This document shows, in pieces, positions 1 to 7,451 of a DNA stretch of 64,000 nucleotides. Both the position numbers and the translations under genes were made by a program. The notes beneath the pieces are model-generated. The model had not been told where the DNA came from, searched no databases, and saw only the letters and a program-made list of their open reading frames with translations. Position 1 is the stretch's first letter. Each line of letters begins with the position of its first letter. The DNA is from Qaidamihabitans albus (GTDB lineage: Bacteria > Actinomycetota > Actinomycetes > Mycobacteriales > Pseudonocardiaceae), in the NCBI RefSeq assembly GCF_016464705.1, contig NZ_JAEHOB010000004.1, positions 124,001 through 188,000 of the forward strand, in the 5' to 3' direction.

Positions 1-1
1 C

Positions 2-343
2 GAGGTGCTCTACCGGCAGCGCAAGGTCATGCTGCGGCGTGAGCCCGAGCGGGCGGCGAAGCCCGCGAAGTCCCGTCGCGCCGCCGTTTCCGCCGAGCTG
101 CCGGAGGATGCGGCGCCGGTGTTCGAGCGGCTGCGCGCGTGGCGGGCGGCCACCGCCAAGGAGCAGGGAGTGCCGGCCTACGTGATCTTCCACGACGCGA
201 CGCTGCGGCAGATCGCGACGGAGTCGCCGTCCTCGCTGACCGCGCTCGGCACGGTGAACGGGGTCGGCGATAACAAGCTCGCGAAGTACGGTGAGCAGAT
301 CCTGGAAGCGGTGAACACCCTGCCGAGCACGCCCCCCTCGTGA
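2..343 (+). CDS. recQ: RecQ-type DNA helicase, C-terminal HRDC end (5' truncated by window)
   Basis: This is the last 113 codons of a gene that begins upstream of the window. The visible part carries a basic linker (rich in R, K and A) and then an HRDC-type helical domain: a segment FERLRAWRAATAKEQGVPAY followed by FHDATLRQIA and a GVGDNKLAKYG turn, the usual end of RecQ-family helicases. HRDC domains help RecQ and RNase D proteins bind structured DNA or RNA. The helicase core is outside the window, so another HRDC protein is possible. The TGA stop (341-343) lies inside the left arm of palindromic repeat copy 1, which separates this gene from the convergent DedA gene. Confidence 0.75.
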   Translation, partial: EVLYRQRKVMLRREPERAAKPAKSRRAAVSAELPEDAAPVFERLRAWRAATAKEQGVPAYVIFHDATLRQIATESPSSLTALGTVNGVGDNKLAKYGEQILEAVNTLPSTPPS

Positions 344-383
344 GTGCGTAACAGTGTTCTAACTCGTGTGGCCACTCACGAGG
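336..383 (+). repeat. Palindromic intergenic repeat, copy 1
   Basis: A 48-bp element with outer arms CCTCGTGAGTG (336-346) and CACTCACGAGG (373-383) and the polar core GTTCTAAC. It lies between convergent genes and carries the stop codons of both: TGA 341-343 for recQ and, on the minus strand, TGA at 378-376 for the DedA gene. The left inner arm (GCGTAACAGTG) matches the arms of copies 6 and 11, so sub-types exist. Confidence 0.9.
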
Positions 384-999
384 GCCTGCCCGCGCTCGCC
401 CGCCTGCGCTTGACCAGGTAGCCGACGGCGACCACGGCGACCACCAGTCCCAGCACGATCCAGCTTCCGGCGCCCACGGCGTTCTCGATCTCCCGCGCCG
501 CCTTTCCCGCGGCCGCGCCGATGCCGATGTGCAGAGCGCACCACACCGCGGCGCCGACGACGACGGCGGGCAGGAACTTGCGGTACGGCATCCGCGCGGA
601 TCCCGCGGCGGCGGGCATCAGCGTGCGCAGCACCGGAAGGAAGATGGCGATCAGCACCGCCCACGTCCCGTGCCTGCGCAGTGTCGCCATCGCCCGGTCC
701 CAGCCGTCTGCGCGCCGCCGGACGAGTCTCGTCTCCCGGAGCCGGGGGCCGAAGCGGCGGCCGATCAGGTAGCCGACCGAGTCACCCGCGATCGCGCAGA
801 GCGTGGTCACCAGCCACATGAGGAGAAAACGGGACACGCTCGTGGCCGCGGTGCCCACCAGGAAGAGGCCCGTCTCGCCGGGCGCGATGAACCCGAGGCC
901 GATCGTGCACTCGCCGAACACCAGCACGCCGGCGCCCGCCAGCAACCCGGCCGGCGGCAGGGTCTGCAGCCAGTCGAGCGCGTCCGTCACCCACGCCAT
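376..999 (-). CDS. DedA/SNARE-associated family membrane protein
   Basis: A 207-residue membrane protein with the DedA layout: an N-terminal re-entrant or membrane segment with FGECTIGLGFIAPGETGLFL, the motif GDSVGYLIGRRFG, a basic amphipathic stretch, then RTLMPAAAGSARMPYRKFL and two C-terminal membrane helices ending in a basic tail. DedA proteins are proposed to be lipid flippases or transporters (for example of undecaprenyl phosphate) and affect envelope homeostasis. I chose the ATG at 999 because a GGAAAGG ribosome site lies just upstream; an in-frame GTG at 1020 is less likely. It converges on recQ and its stop codon is inside repeat copy 1. The exact substrate cannot be read from the sequence. 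Confidence 0.85.
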   Translation of the reverse strand: MAWVTDALDWLQTLPPAGLLAGAGVLVFGECTIGLGFIAPGETGLFLVGTAATSVSRFLLMWLVTTLCAIAGDSVGYLIGRRFGPRLRETRLVRRRADGWDRAMATLRRHGTWAVLIAIFLPVLRTLMPAAAGSARMPYRKFLPAVVVGAAVWCALHIGIGAAAGKAAREIENAVGAGSWIVLGLVVAVVAVGYLVKRRRASAGRPS

Positions 1000-1370
1000 A
1001 CGTTCCTTTCCGGTCGGCACCGTTCATACTATCGTGCCATTTCGCGCTTTCCAGCTAATTACCAGGCGAATTTAACGCACCACCGAGACAGGTGGTTTGG
1101 AAAACCGCCGCTCTGGGCAGCGCTTTACGTTCGGTAGGGCGACACCCGGAAGTGGCGTACTGTGGCGCTTCCGATTTTCCTGGACACAGCCGCGCGACGG
1201 TGGTGATCGGACAACTCTCCGGTATCGGACCGTGGCCGGACCGAGTGAATGCCGGGCGGCTCGGCAAGGAATGCCGTGACAGCTTTCCGCTGGTAATTTT
1301 TTCGACGTCGGCGGCTCACCGGGCCGCCACGGCACAAAATAAACCGATCTCGATTGGAAAAGGGTTCAAG
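1000..1370 (+). other. Intergenic leader region, no gene seen
   Basis: This 371-bp stretch separates the divergent DedA and secreted-protein genes and must hold both promoters. No ORF in it looks coding. It contains an imperfect inverted repeat GGTGGTTT/AAACCGCC (1091-1109) and a CGGAAG...CTTCCG inverted repeat near 1148-1174, either of which could be an operator or leader structure. The end is AT-rich for this genome (around 1335-1360), just before the GTG start at 1371. Confidence 0.4.
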
Positions 1371-1673
1371 GTGCTGAAGAAAGCCGCATTCGTTGCCGCA
1401 GCTTCCGCCGGGCTGATGATGCTCGGGTCCCCCGCGTTCGCCGGCGGGGGCGGCTATGACGAGGGCCCCCACAACGGCCAGGCCGGACTGGTGAACGTCA
1501 ACGACGTCCTCAACGACAACAACGTCGGCGTGTGTGACAACAAGGTCAACGTGCTCGGCGTGCAGGCGACCGACGCCCTCAACGGGATCGGCCTTCCGCT
1601 GCTGTCCCCGGGCGCGCCGACGGAGGCCGAGAACAAGGCACCGGATGTGTGCGTCGCCGAATCCGGGCACTGA
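1371..1673 (+). CDS. Small secreted protein, rodlin-like N-terminus
   Basis: A 100-residue protein with a clear Sec signal peptide: a basic start MLKK, the hydrophobic core AAFVAAASAGLMMLG and a likely signal peptidase site after SPAFA (about residue 24). The mature part is glycine- and asparagine-rich, contains LVNVNDVLNDNNVGVCDNKVN, and has two cysteines that could pair. The signal peptide and the N/V repeats resemble rodlin- and chaplin-type surface proteins of sporulating actinomycetes, but similarity is limited and I do not assign a family. The GTG start at 1371 is supported by a purine-rich GGAAAAGGG upstream. It sits alone between the long leader and the convergent PPOX gene. Confidence 0.7.
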   Translation: MLKKAAFVAAASAGLMMLGSPAFAGGGGYDEGPHNGQAGLVNVNDVLNDNNVGVCDNKVNVLGVQATDALNGIGLPLLSPGAPTEAENKAPDVCVAESGH

Positions 1674-1734
1674 GAAATCCGGTAGACGAAACGCGGGTGG
1701 CTGCCGAAAACGGTGGCCACCCGCGTTCTCGTAT

Positions 1735-2238
1735 TCACGAGCGGACGTGCCGCGCGGTCGATCCGGCCAGCGGCAGCGGGTCCATTCCCAGCTTGCGGTG
1801 GTCCCACGAGCGCACCCGCTCGACGTCGACCCGCACGACGATCCGCTTGTGCAGCATGAACTCGACCATCGGGGCGACCTCGTCGGTGTAGGGCCCGTTG
1901 TAGCGCTCCCAGACGTTCACACCGACGCGCCAGATCTCGTCCGGGTCCTCGCTGATCACCCCGTGCCCCTCCAGCGAGACGCCGCGGAGCTCATCGTAGG
2001 TGAGGCCGTCCTCGATCATGCACGTCAGCCTGCTGTCGCGGCGCAGGTTGCGTACCTTCTGTGACTTCGCCTTCGTCTCGAACCAGAGCTGCCCGTCGAT
2101 CACCGCGTACCACATGGCGACCAGGTGCGGAAAGCCGTTCGGTCCGAGCGTGGACAGCGTGACGGTGCGGCTGCGCTCGATGAACGCGGCGATCTCCTCA
2201 TCGGTCATCCGGATCTGCGCGCGCTGGTTCGTGGCCAT
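1735..2238 (-). CDS. Pyridoxamine 5'-phosphate oxidase-fold (PPOX/F420-type) protein
   Basis: A 167-residue single-domain split-barrel protein. Typical features are RTVTLSTLGPNGFPHLVAMW near the N-terminus, then LWFETKAKSQKVRNLRRDSR and a core VSLEGHGVIS. In actinobacteria such proteins bind F420, FMN or heme and reduce varied substrates. They are not PdxH, which is encoded separately at 42160-42855. The ATG at 2238 is preferred over the GTG at 2241 because the AGGAG site then has normal spacing. The upstream cysQ gene ends inside this gene (about 40 bp overlap), so it is probably the last gene of the cys operon, though its substrate is unknown. Confidence 0.75.
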   Translation of the reverse strand: MATNQRAQIRMTDEEIAAFIERSRTVTLSTLGPNGFPHLVAMWYAVIDGQLWFETKAKSQKVRNLRRDSRLTCMIEDGLTYDELRGVSLEGHGVISEDPDEIWRVGVNVWERYNGPYTDEVAPMVEFMLHKRIVVRVDVERVRSWDHRKLGMDPLPLAGSTARHVRS

Positions 2239-2986
2239 CACGGCTCCTCTCGGCCGCGATCGCGGCCAGTAGGGGTTCGGTCAGGTCAGGCCGGCAGATC
2301 AGCAGGTCCGGCAGGTAGGGGTACCGCTCGTTGTAGCGCAGCGCGGAGCCGTCGACGCGGGAGGCGTGCAGCCCCGCGGCGAGCACGACGCCGACCGGCG
2401 CGGCCGAGTCCCACTCATACTGCCCGCCCGCGTGCAGGTAGGCATCGGCCTCGCCGCGCAGCACCGCCATCGCCTTGGCCCCGGCGGAGCCCATCGGCAC
2501 GAGCTCCGCCCCGGCCACCTCGGCAACCGGCCGCGCGAAGTCCGGCGGCCGGGTGTCGCTGACCACGATCCGGGGCCGCCCTTCGCGGCGCGGCGGCGTG
2601 CTGACGTCGTCACTGGCGTACACGGCGGGCAACGACGGCTGGGCGACGGCGGCCGCGGTGATGCCGAGCCCCGCCTCCCACAGCGCGACGTGCACGGCCC
2701 AGTCGTCCCGCTCGCCGAGCCCGTACTCGCGCGTGCCGTCGAGCGGGTCCACGATCCACACGCGGCTCGCCCCGAGCCGCACCGGGTCGTCGGCGGACTC
2801 CTCGGACAGCACCGCGTCACCGGGTCGCTCGCGCGCGAGCCGGTCGAGCAGCAGAGCGTTGGCCTCGGCGTCGCCCCGCTTGCCGAGCGCCTTCGGGTCG
2901 TCGGCCGGGTGCTCGGCGCGGATCCGCAGCAGCAGTCGCCCGGCCTCGTCGGCGAGCCGGGCGGCGAGTCGGGTGTCGGTGGTCAC
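2198..2986 (-). CDS. cysQ: 3'(2'),5'-bisphosphate nucleotidase CysQ
   Basis: A 262-residue inositol-monophosphatase-superfamily enzyme expected to hydrolyse 3'-phosphoadenosine 5'-phosphate (PAP) to AMP, removing the product of PAPS-using reactions. The metal-binding motifs are visible: SEES around residue 62, the signature WIVDPLDGTREY (about 77-88), and a C-terminal EWDSAAPVGVVLAAG. The GTG start at 2986 overlaps the stop of cysNC by four bases (GTGA), so the genes are translationally coupled. Together with cysD and cysNC this makes a complete make-and-recycle PAPS unit. Activity on inositol or fructose phosphates is also possible for this family. Confidence 0.88.
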   Translation of the reverse strand: MTTDTRLAARLADEAGRLLLRIRAEHPADDPKALGKRGDAEANALLLDRLARERPGDAVLSEESADDPVRLGASRVWIVDPLDGTREYGLGERDDWAVHVALWEAGLGITAAAVAQPSLPAVYASDDVSTPPRREGRPRIVVSDTRPPDFARPVAEVAGAELVPMGSAGAKAMAVLRGEADAYLHAGGQYEWDSAAPVGVVLAAGLHASRVDGSALRYNERYPYLPDLLICRPDLTEPLLAAIAAERSRDGHEPARADPDDR

Positions 2987-4803
2987 CGGTCCAGGAAAGC
3001 AAGGATCGCGGCGGCCATCTCGGCGGGGTCCCCGTCACTGGGGCGCAGCACCACCTCGGGCGACTCCGGCGGCTCGTACGGATCGTCGACGCCGGTGAAC
3101 CCGGTGATCTCGCCGCTGCGGGCGCGAGCGTAGAGCCCCTTCGGGTCGCGGGTCTCGCACAGCTCCAGCGGCGTGTCGACGAACACCTCGACGAACGGCA
3201 GCCCGGCCGCCTCGTGAGTGGTGCGCGCTCGCTCGCGGTCGCCACGGTAGGGGCTGACCAGCGAGACGACGGCGATCACGCCCGCATCGGCGAACAGCGC
3301 CGCGACCTCCGCCGTGCGCCGCACGTTCTCCGCGCGGTCGGCGGCGCTGAAGCCGAGATCGGCGCCGAGGCCGTGCCGGAGGTTGTCCCCGTCGAGCAGG
3401 TAGGCGGGCCTGCCCGCCGCGACGAGCCTGCGTTCGAGCTCCGCGGCGATGGTCGACTTGCCGGATGCGGACAGGCCGGTGAGCCACACGGTCAGGCCGC
3501 TCGTGGCGCGCTCCTGCCTGCTCACGCTGCCGGAGTGCCAGACGACGTTCGCGGCGGAACGGTGCGGCGCGGTGATCATGCCCGCGGCGACCGTGTGATC
3601 GGTGACCTCGTCGACCAGGACGAAACTGCCAGTGGTGCGGTTGCGGCGGTAGGGGTCGAACAGCAGCGGCGCCTGGGTGCGCAGCCGGACGCGGCCGATC
3701 TCGTTCAGCGAAAGCGCCCGCACCGTCTCGTCGCGGTGCAGGGTGTTGACGTCCAGCCGGTAGTCGAGCTCGGCCACCTGCGCCTTGACCGTGCGGGTGT
3801 TGTGCAGCAGCACGTAGCGCCCACCGGGCTTGAGATCGGCGTGCTCGCTCATCCAGCAGACCATCGCGTCGATGTCGGAGCCAACCTCAGGCCGGTTGCC
3901 GGGGCGGCAGAGCACGTCGCCCCTGGTGATGTCGATCTCGTCGGCGAGCTGCACGGTGACCGCCTGCGGGGGGAACGCCTCGGCGACCGGCCCGCCACCC
4001 GGCGCCCAGATGGCGCGCACGGTGGAGCTGAAGCCGGACGGCAGCACGGTGACGTCGTCGCCGGGCTTGAGCACCCCGCCTGCGAGCGTGCCTGCGTAGC
4101 CGCGGAAGTCACCGTGCCGGATCACGTACTGCACCGGCAGCCGGACGTCGACCAGGTTGCGATCGGAGGCGATGTGCACCTCTTCGAGGTGGTGCAGCAG
4201 CGAGGTGCCCTCGTACCACGGCATGCTCGTGCTGCGGTGCACGATGTTGTCGCCGTGCAGCGCCGAGACCGGCACGAACGTCAGGTCGGAGACGTCCAGC
4301 TTCATGGCGAAGCGGCGGAAGTCCTCCCGGATCTCGTCGAACCGCTCGCGCGAGTAGTCGACCAGATCCATCTTGTTCACGCACACCACCAGGTGCGGGA
4401 TGCCGAGCAGGCTCGCCAGGAACGCGTGCCGCCGGGACTGCTCCAGCACACCCTTGCGCGCGTCGACCAGGATCAGCGCCAGGTCGGCGTTGGACGCGCC
4501 GGTGACCATGTTGCGCGTGTACTGGACGTGGCCAGGGGTGTCGGCGATGACGAACTTGCGCCTCGGGGTGGCGAAGTAGCGGTGTGCGACGTCGATCGTG
4601 ATGCCCTGCTCGCGCTCCGCCCGCAGCCCGTCGGTGAGCAGCGCCAGGTTCGGCTGGGCGTCGCCGCGCGCCTGGCTGGTCCGCTCGATCGCGTCGAGCT
4701 GGTCGGTGAAGAGAGTCTTCGAGTCGTAGAGCAGCCGCCCGATCAGTGTCGACTTCCCGTCGTCGACGCTGCCCGCGGTGGCCAGGCGCAACAACTGCGG
4801 CAT
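2983..4803 (-). CDS. cysNC: Bifunctional sulfate adenylyltransferase GTPase subunit / APS kinase (CysN-CysC fusion)
   Basis: A 606-residue fusion. Residues 1 to about 425 are the translation-factor-like GTPase CysN, with the P-loop AGSVDDGKST at 10-19, DTPGHVQYTRNM and NKMD. Residues from about 430 are APS kinase CysC, with a second P-loop TGLSASGKST and the EITGFTGVDDPYEPP segment. CysN drives ATP-sulfurylase activity of CysD; CysC phosphorylates APS to PAPS. The ATG at 4803 shares one base with the cysD stop (TGATG). PAPS made here can feed sulfonation as well as cysteine synthesis; a PAPS-type sulfotransferase is encoded a few kilobases away on the opposite strand. An in-frame extension to 4947 would run into cysD and was rejected. 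Confidence 0.95.
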   Translation of the reverse strand: MPQLLRLATAGSVDDGKSTLIGRLLYDSKTLFTDQLDAIERTSQARGDAQPNLALLTDGLRAEREQGITIDVAHRYFATPRRKFVIADTPGHVQYTRNMVTGASNADLALILVDARKGVLEQSRRHAFLASLLGIPHLVVCVNKMDLVDYSRERFDEIREDFRRFAMKLDVSDLTFVPVSALHGDNIVHRSTSMPWYEGTSLLHHLEEVHIASDRNLVDVRLPVQYVIRHGDFRGYAGTLAGGVLKPGDDVTVLPSGFSSTVRAIWAPGGGPVAEAFPPQAVTVQLADEIDITRGDVLCRPGNRPEVGSDIDAMVCWMSEHADLKPGGRYVLLHNTRTVKAQVAELDYRLDVNTLHRDETVRALSLNEIGRVRLRTQAPLLFDPYRRNRTTGSFVLVDEVTDHTVAAGMITAPHRSAANVVWHSGSVSRQERATSGLTVWLTGLSASGKSTIAAELERRLVAAGRPAYLLDGDNLRHGLGADLGFSAADRAENVRRTAEVAALFADAGVIAVVSLVSPYRGDRERARTTHEAAGLPFVEVFVDTPLELCETRDPKGLYARARSGEITGFTGVDDPYEPPESPEVVLRPSDGDPAEMAAAILAFLDR

Positions 4804-5714
4804 CAGAAGTAACCCTCCCTCTTGCGGTCTTCCATGCCGGCCTCGGAGATCCGGTCGTCCGCCCGGGTCGCGCCCCGCTCGGTGACCCGCGTGGCCGCGA
4901 CCTCGGCCACCACGTCCGCCGGAGTCGTCGCCGCCGATTCCACGCATCCGGTGCAGGTGGCGTCGCCGACCGTCCGGAACCGCACCCTCGCCTCGTAGGG
5001 CTCCTCACCGTCGAGCAGCGTCAGGTGCCTGGTCTGCGCCAGCAGCATCCCGTCGCGCTGGACCACCGGCCGCCGGTGCGCATAGTAGAGCGGGGGCAGC
5101 TCGATCCCCTCGGCGAGGATGTACTCCCACACGTCCAGCTCGGTCCAGTTGGACAGCGGGAACACGCGGATGTGCTCGTTCTTGCGGCAGCGCCCGTTGT
5201 AGATGTTCCACAGCTCGGGCCGCTGGTTTCGCGGGTCCCACTGGCCGAAGCGATCGCGGAAGCTGAACACCCGCTCCTTCGCGCGGGCCTTCTCCTCGTC
5301 GCGCCGCGCGCCGCCGAACAGGGCGTCGAAGGAATGCTCGGAGATCGCCCGCAGCAGCGTCGCCGTCTGCAGCCGGTTGCGGCTCGCCCCCGGCCCGGTC
5401 TCCTCCACCGAGCGACCCGCGTCGATGTCGTCCTGCACGCTCGCGACGAGCAGCCGCACCCCGAGCCGGTCCACCACCCGGTCCCGGAACTCGATCACCT
5501 CGTCGAAGTTGTGCCCGGTGTCGACGTGGAGCACGGGGAACGGCAGCGGCGCGGGCCAGAAGGCGCGCGCCGCGACGTGCAGCATGACGACCGAGTCCTT
5601 GCCACCGGAGAACAGCAGTACCGGCCGCTCGAAGGTCGCCGCCACCTCACGGAAGACGTGCACCGCCTCCGCCTCGAGAGTGCGCAGGTGGGACAGCTCG
5701 TAGGCGGTGGTCAC
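4803..5714 (-). CDS. cysD: Sulfate adenylyltransferase subunit CysD
   Basis: A 303-residue PP-loop enzyme that adenylates sulfate to APS in complex with CysN. The PP-loop VLLFSGGKDSVVMLH lies near residue 32, followed by the conserved VDTGHNF and FGGARRDEEKARAKER; RVFPLSNWTELDVW and the C-terminal GREGYF-type ending (here KREGYF) are typical. The GTG start at 5714 is the first gene of a tightly overlapped cysD-cysNC-cysQ operon. Only 60 bp separate it from the divergent SnoaL-like gene, and that gap contains a KstR-like box 12 bp upstream of the cysD start. Confidence 0.95.
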   Translation of the reverse strand: MTTAYELSHLRTLEAEAVHVFREVAATFERPVLLFSGGKDSVVMLHVAARAFWPAPLPFPVLHVDTGHNFDEVIEFRDRVVDRLGVRLLVASVQDDIDAGRSVEETGPGASRNRLQTATLLRAISEHSFDALFGGARRDEEKARAKERVFSFRDRFGQWDPRNQRPELWNIYNGRCRKNEHIRVFPLSNWTELDVWEYILAEGIELPPLYYAHRRPVVQRDGMLLAQTRHLTLLDGEEPYEARVRFRTVGDATCTGCVESAATTPADVVAEVAATRVTERGATRADDRISEAGMEDRKREGYF

Positions 5715-5725
5715 GGCGCTGAAAT

Positions 5726-5739
5726 TAGAACAAGTTCTT
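5726..5739. promoter_or_regulatory. KstR-like operator (near-consensus) between cysD and the SnoaL-like gene
   Basis: TAGAACAAGTTCTT matches the KstR pattern TnnAACnnGTTnnA except for the final base; the central AGAAC-AA-GTTCT is a perfect inverted repeat. It lies 12 bp upstream of cysD and 36 bp upstream of the divergent SnoaL-like start, so one bound repressor could control both directions. The consensus is known from mycobacterial cholesterol regulons; use of it here is an inference. Confidence 0.55.
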
Positions 5740-5774
5740 GCAACTGGTCAAGCTGAAGCGGAAGCTTGGCAACC

Positions 5775-6260
5775 ATGGACATCGCCACCCTCGAAGAAAT
5801 CAAGCGCGTGAAGTACCGCTACCTGCGCTGCGTGGACCTCAAGCGCTGGGACGAACTCGCCGGCACCCTCTCGGCCGACGCCACGGCAGACTACGGCACG
5901 CCCACTTACGGCGAACCGCTGCGTCTGACCGGGCGGGACGAGATCGTGGGCTTCCTGCGGGACAAGCTCGGCCCGGAGATCATCACCGTGCACTCCGCGG
6001 GCCAGCCGGAGATCGAGATCGACGGCGAAACGGCCACCGGCACCTGGGCCTTCGAGGACACGGTGATCGCCACCGAGCACCGCGTGGTGATCCAGGGCGC
6101 CGCCTTCTACGAGGACACCTACGAGCGCGGCGACGACGGAGCCTGGCGTATCCGGCATACCGGCTACATCCGCACGTACGAGGCCATGCTCTCGCTCGAC
6201 GACCTGCCTAGCTTCCAGCTCACGGCCAACCGCTGGGCGGCTCCGTTGACCAATAGCTAG
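5775..6260 (+). CDS. SnoaL-like / NTF2-fold protein
   Basis: A 161-residue cone-shaped NTF2-fold protein of the SnoaL_4 type: VKYRYLRCVDLKRWDELAGTL, then DYGTPTY, a GRDEIVGFLRDKLG segment and a C-terminal W-RIRHTGYIRTYE strand. Proteins of this fold act as polyketide cyclases, ketosteroid isomerases or small hydrolases; the catalytic residues are not diagnostic. ATG 5775 is chosen; a TTG nine bases upstream is possible. It opens the divergent operon opposite cysD, lies between two KstR-like boxes, and its stop codon overlaps the second one. The context suggests a steroid- or acyl-chain-related substrate, but this is inferred. Confidence 0.7.
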   Translation: MDIATLEEIKRVKYRYLRCVDLKRWDELAGTLSADATADYGTPTYGEPLRLTGRDEIVGFLRDKLGPEIITVHSAGQPEIEIDGETATGTWAFEDTVIATEHRVVIQGAAFYEDTYERGDDGAWRIRHTGYIRTYEAMLSLDDLPSFQLTANRWAAPLTNS

Positions 6261-6272
6261 AACACGTTCTAG
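6257..6272. promoter_or_regulatory. KstR-like operator, perfect consensus
   Basis: CTAGAACACGTTCTAG has 7-bp arms around AC and contains an exact match to TnnAACnnGTTnnA (6258-6271). It overlaps the stop codon of the SnoaL-like gene and ends 9 bp before the ATG at 6282, a position suited to repression of the downstream three-gene operon. KstR is the TetR-family repressor of cholesterol catabolism in mycobacteria and relatives; no kstR gene is in this window. Confidence 0.7.
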
Positions 6273-6281
6273 CCTGGGCAG

Positions 6282-7451
6282 ATGCTGACGCAGGCATTCG
6301 CGGACGCGGTCGTCGAGGCCGAAAAGGTGATCAACGAGGCGCCGCACATCCGCGGCGAGCAGGACCTGCTGGAGGGCTACGACTACCTCGCGGGCAGTAT
6401 CCGCGCGTCGTTGCAGCTGGCCTGGGCCTACGAGCGCGACTTTCCCTACTTCGTCAGCTCGACCGGGCCGTACACGAAGATGGGACTGGACAATCCGGAC
6501 GCGCTGTACTTCCACTCCTACCTGCGCGACGACGCCGAGTACGTGGTCACCGGCGAGCGCGGCACCACGCGGGACCTGAGTTTCCAGGTACTCAACGGCG
6601 ACTACTCGCCCGTCGACGTCCCGGACAGCCTCGCCGCGTTCGACGACCGCGCGATCGAGATCGCCGCCGACGGCTCGTTCGAGCTCCGGTTCGGGCCGGA
6701 CCGCAGCAAGGCCGGGCCCGATTACTTCGTGCTCGGACCGGGCTCGGCGATGCTCGTCGTGCGGGAGGTCTACAGCGACTGGAACGCCGAGCGGCCGGGC
6801 ACGATCCGCATCCGCCGCGCCGACCGCGCGGGCGCGGCGCCACCGCCGAAGGGCAAGGACACGCTGGCGAAGCGGTACGGCGTGGCGGGCAAGATCCTGC
6901 TCAGCAGGCTCCGCACGTTCCTCGCCTTTCCCGAGTGGTTCTACCTGAAGCTGCCGGTGAACACGATGACCGGGCCGCGCCGCACCCCCGGCGGGCTGTC
7001 CACGCAGTTCTCCTCGGCGGGCCACTACGACCTCGACGACGACCAGGCCATGATCGTCACCGTGCCCGCGTCCGACGCGCCCTACCAGGGCATCCAGCTG
7101 GGCAGCATGTGGTACATCTCGCTCGACTACAGCAACCACCAGACCAGCCTCACCGCCGACCAGGCGCGCACCGATCCCGACGGCCGGATCCGGTTCGTCA
7201 TCAGCGAGCGCGATCCCGGGCTCGCCAACTGGCTCGAACGCACCGGGCACCGGCGCGGCTACGTGCAGATCCGCTGGCAGCGCCTGTCGCGGGACCTCAC
7301 GCCCGATGACGGCCCCGAGGTCGAGGTGGTCGGCGTCGACGAGCTGCCGGAGCGGCTCCCGTACTACGAGCAGGCGCGGGTGAGCGCGGCCGAGTGGACC
7401 GAACGGATCGCGCTGCGGCAGGACGCCGTCGCCAGGCGGATGCTCGGCTGA
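6282..7451 (+). CDS. DUF1214-like protein, homologue of the Mtb Rv3531c type
   Basis: A 389-residue protein of unknown biochemical role. The N-terminal part is helical; the C-terminal third is a beta-rich DUF1214-like domain with GSMWYISLDYSNHQTSLTA, FVISERDPGLANWLE and YVQIRWQRLS. Size, gene order and neighbours match the M. tuberculosis trio Rv3531c-Rv3530c-Rv3529c, which to my knowledge belongs to the cholesterol-inducible KstR regulon. A perfect KstR-like box sits just before the start. The stop overlaps the next start (TGATG), so the SDR is translationally coupled. The family match comes from memory of motifs and synteny, not from a search. Confidence 0.6.
   Translation: MLTQAFADAVVEAEKVINEAPHIRGEQDLLEGYDYLAGSIRASLQLAWAYERDFPYFVSSTGPYTKMGLDNPDALYFHSYLRDDAEYVVTGERGTTRDLSFQVLNGDYSPVDVPDSLAAFDDRAIEIAADGSFELRFGPDRSKAGPDYFVLGPGSAMLVVREVYSDWNAERPGTIRIRRADRAGAAPPPKGKDTLAKRYGVAGKILLSRLRTFLAFPEWFYLKLPVNTMTGPRRTPGGLSTQFSSAGHYDLDDDQAMIVTVPASDAPYQGIQLGSMWYISLDYSNHQTSLTADQARTDPDGRIRFVISERDPGLANWLERTGHRRGYVQIRWQRLSRDLTPDDGPEVEVVGVDELPERLPYYEQARVSAAEWTERIALRQDAVARRMLG

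Noticed and set aside
3205-3230. CTCGTGAGTG inside cysNC, similar to the repeat's left arm
   Set aside because: No matching right arm or core follows, and the reading frame of CysC is intact, so it is chance.
4804-4947. N-terminal extension of cysNC into the cysD gene
   Set aside because: The sequence there is the cysD C-terminus in another frame; the CysN family start is MPQLLRLATAGS at 4803.
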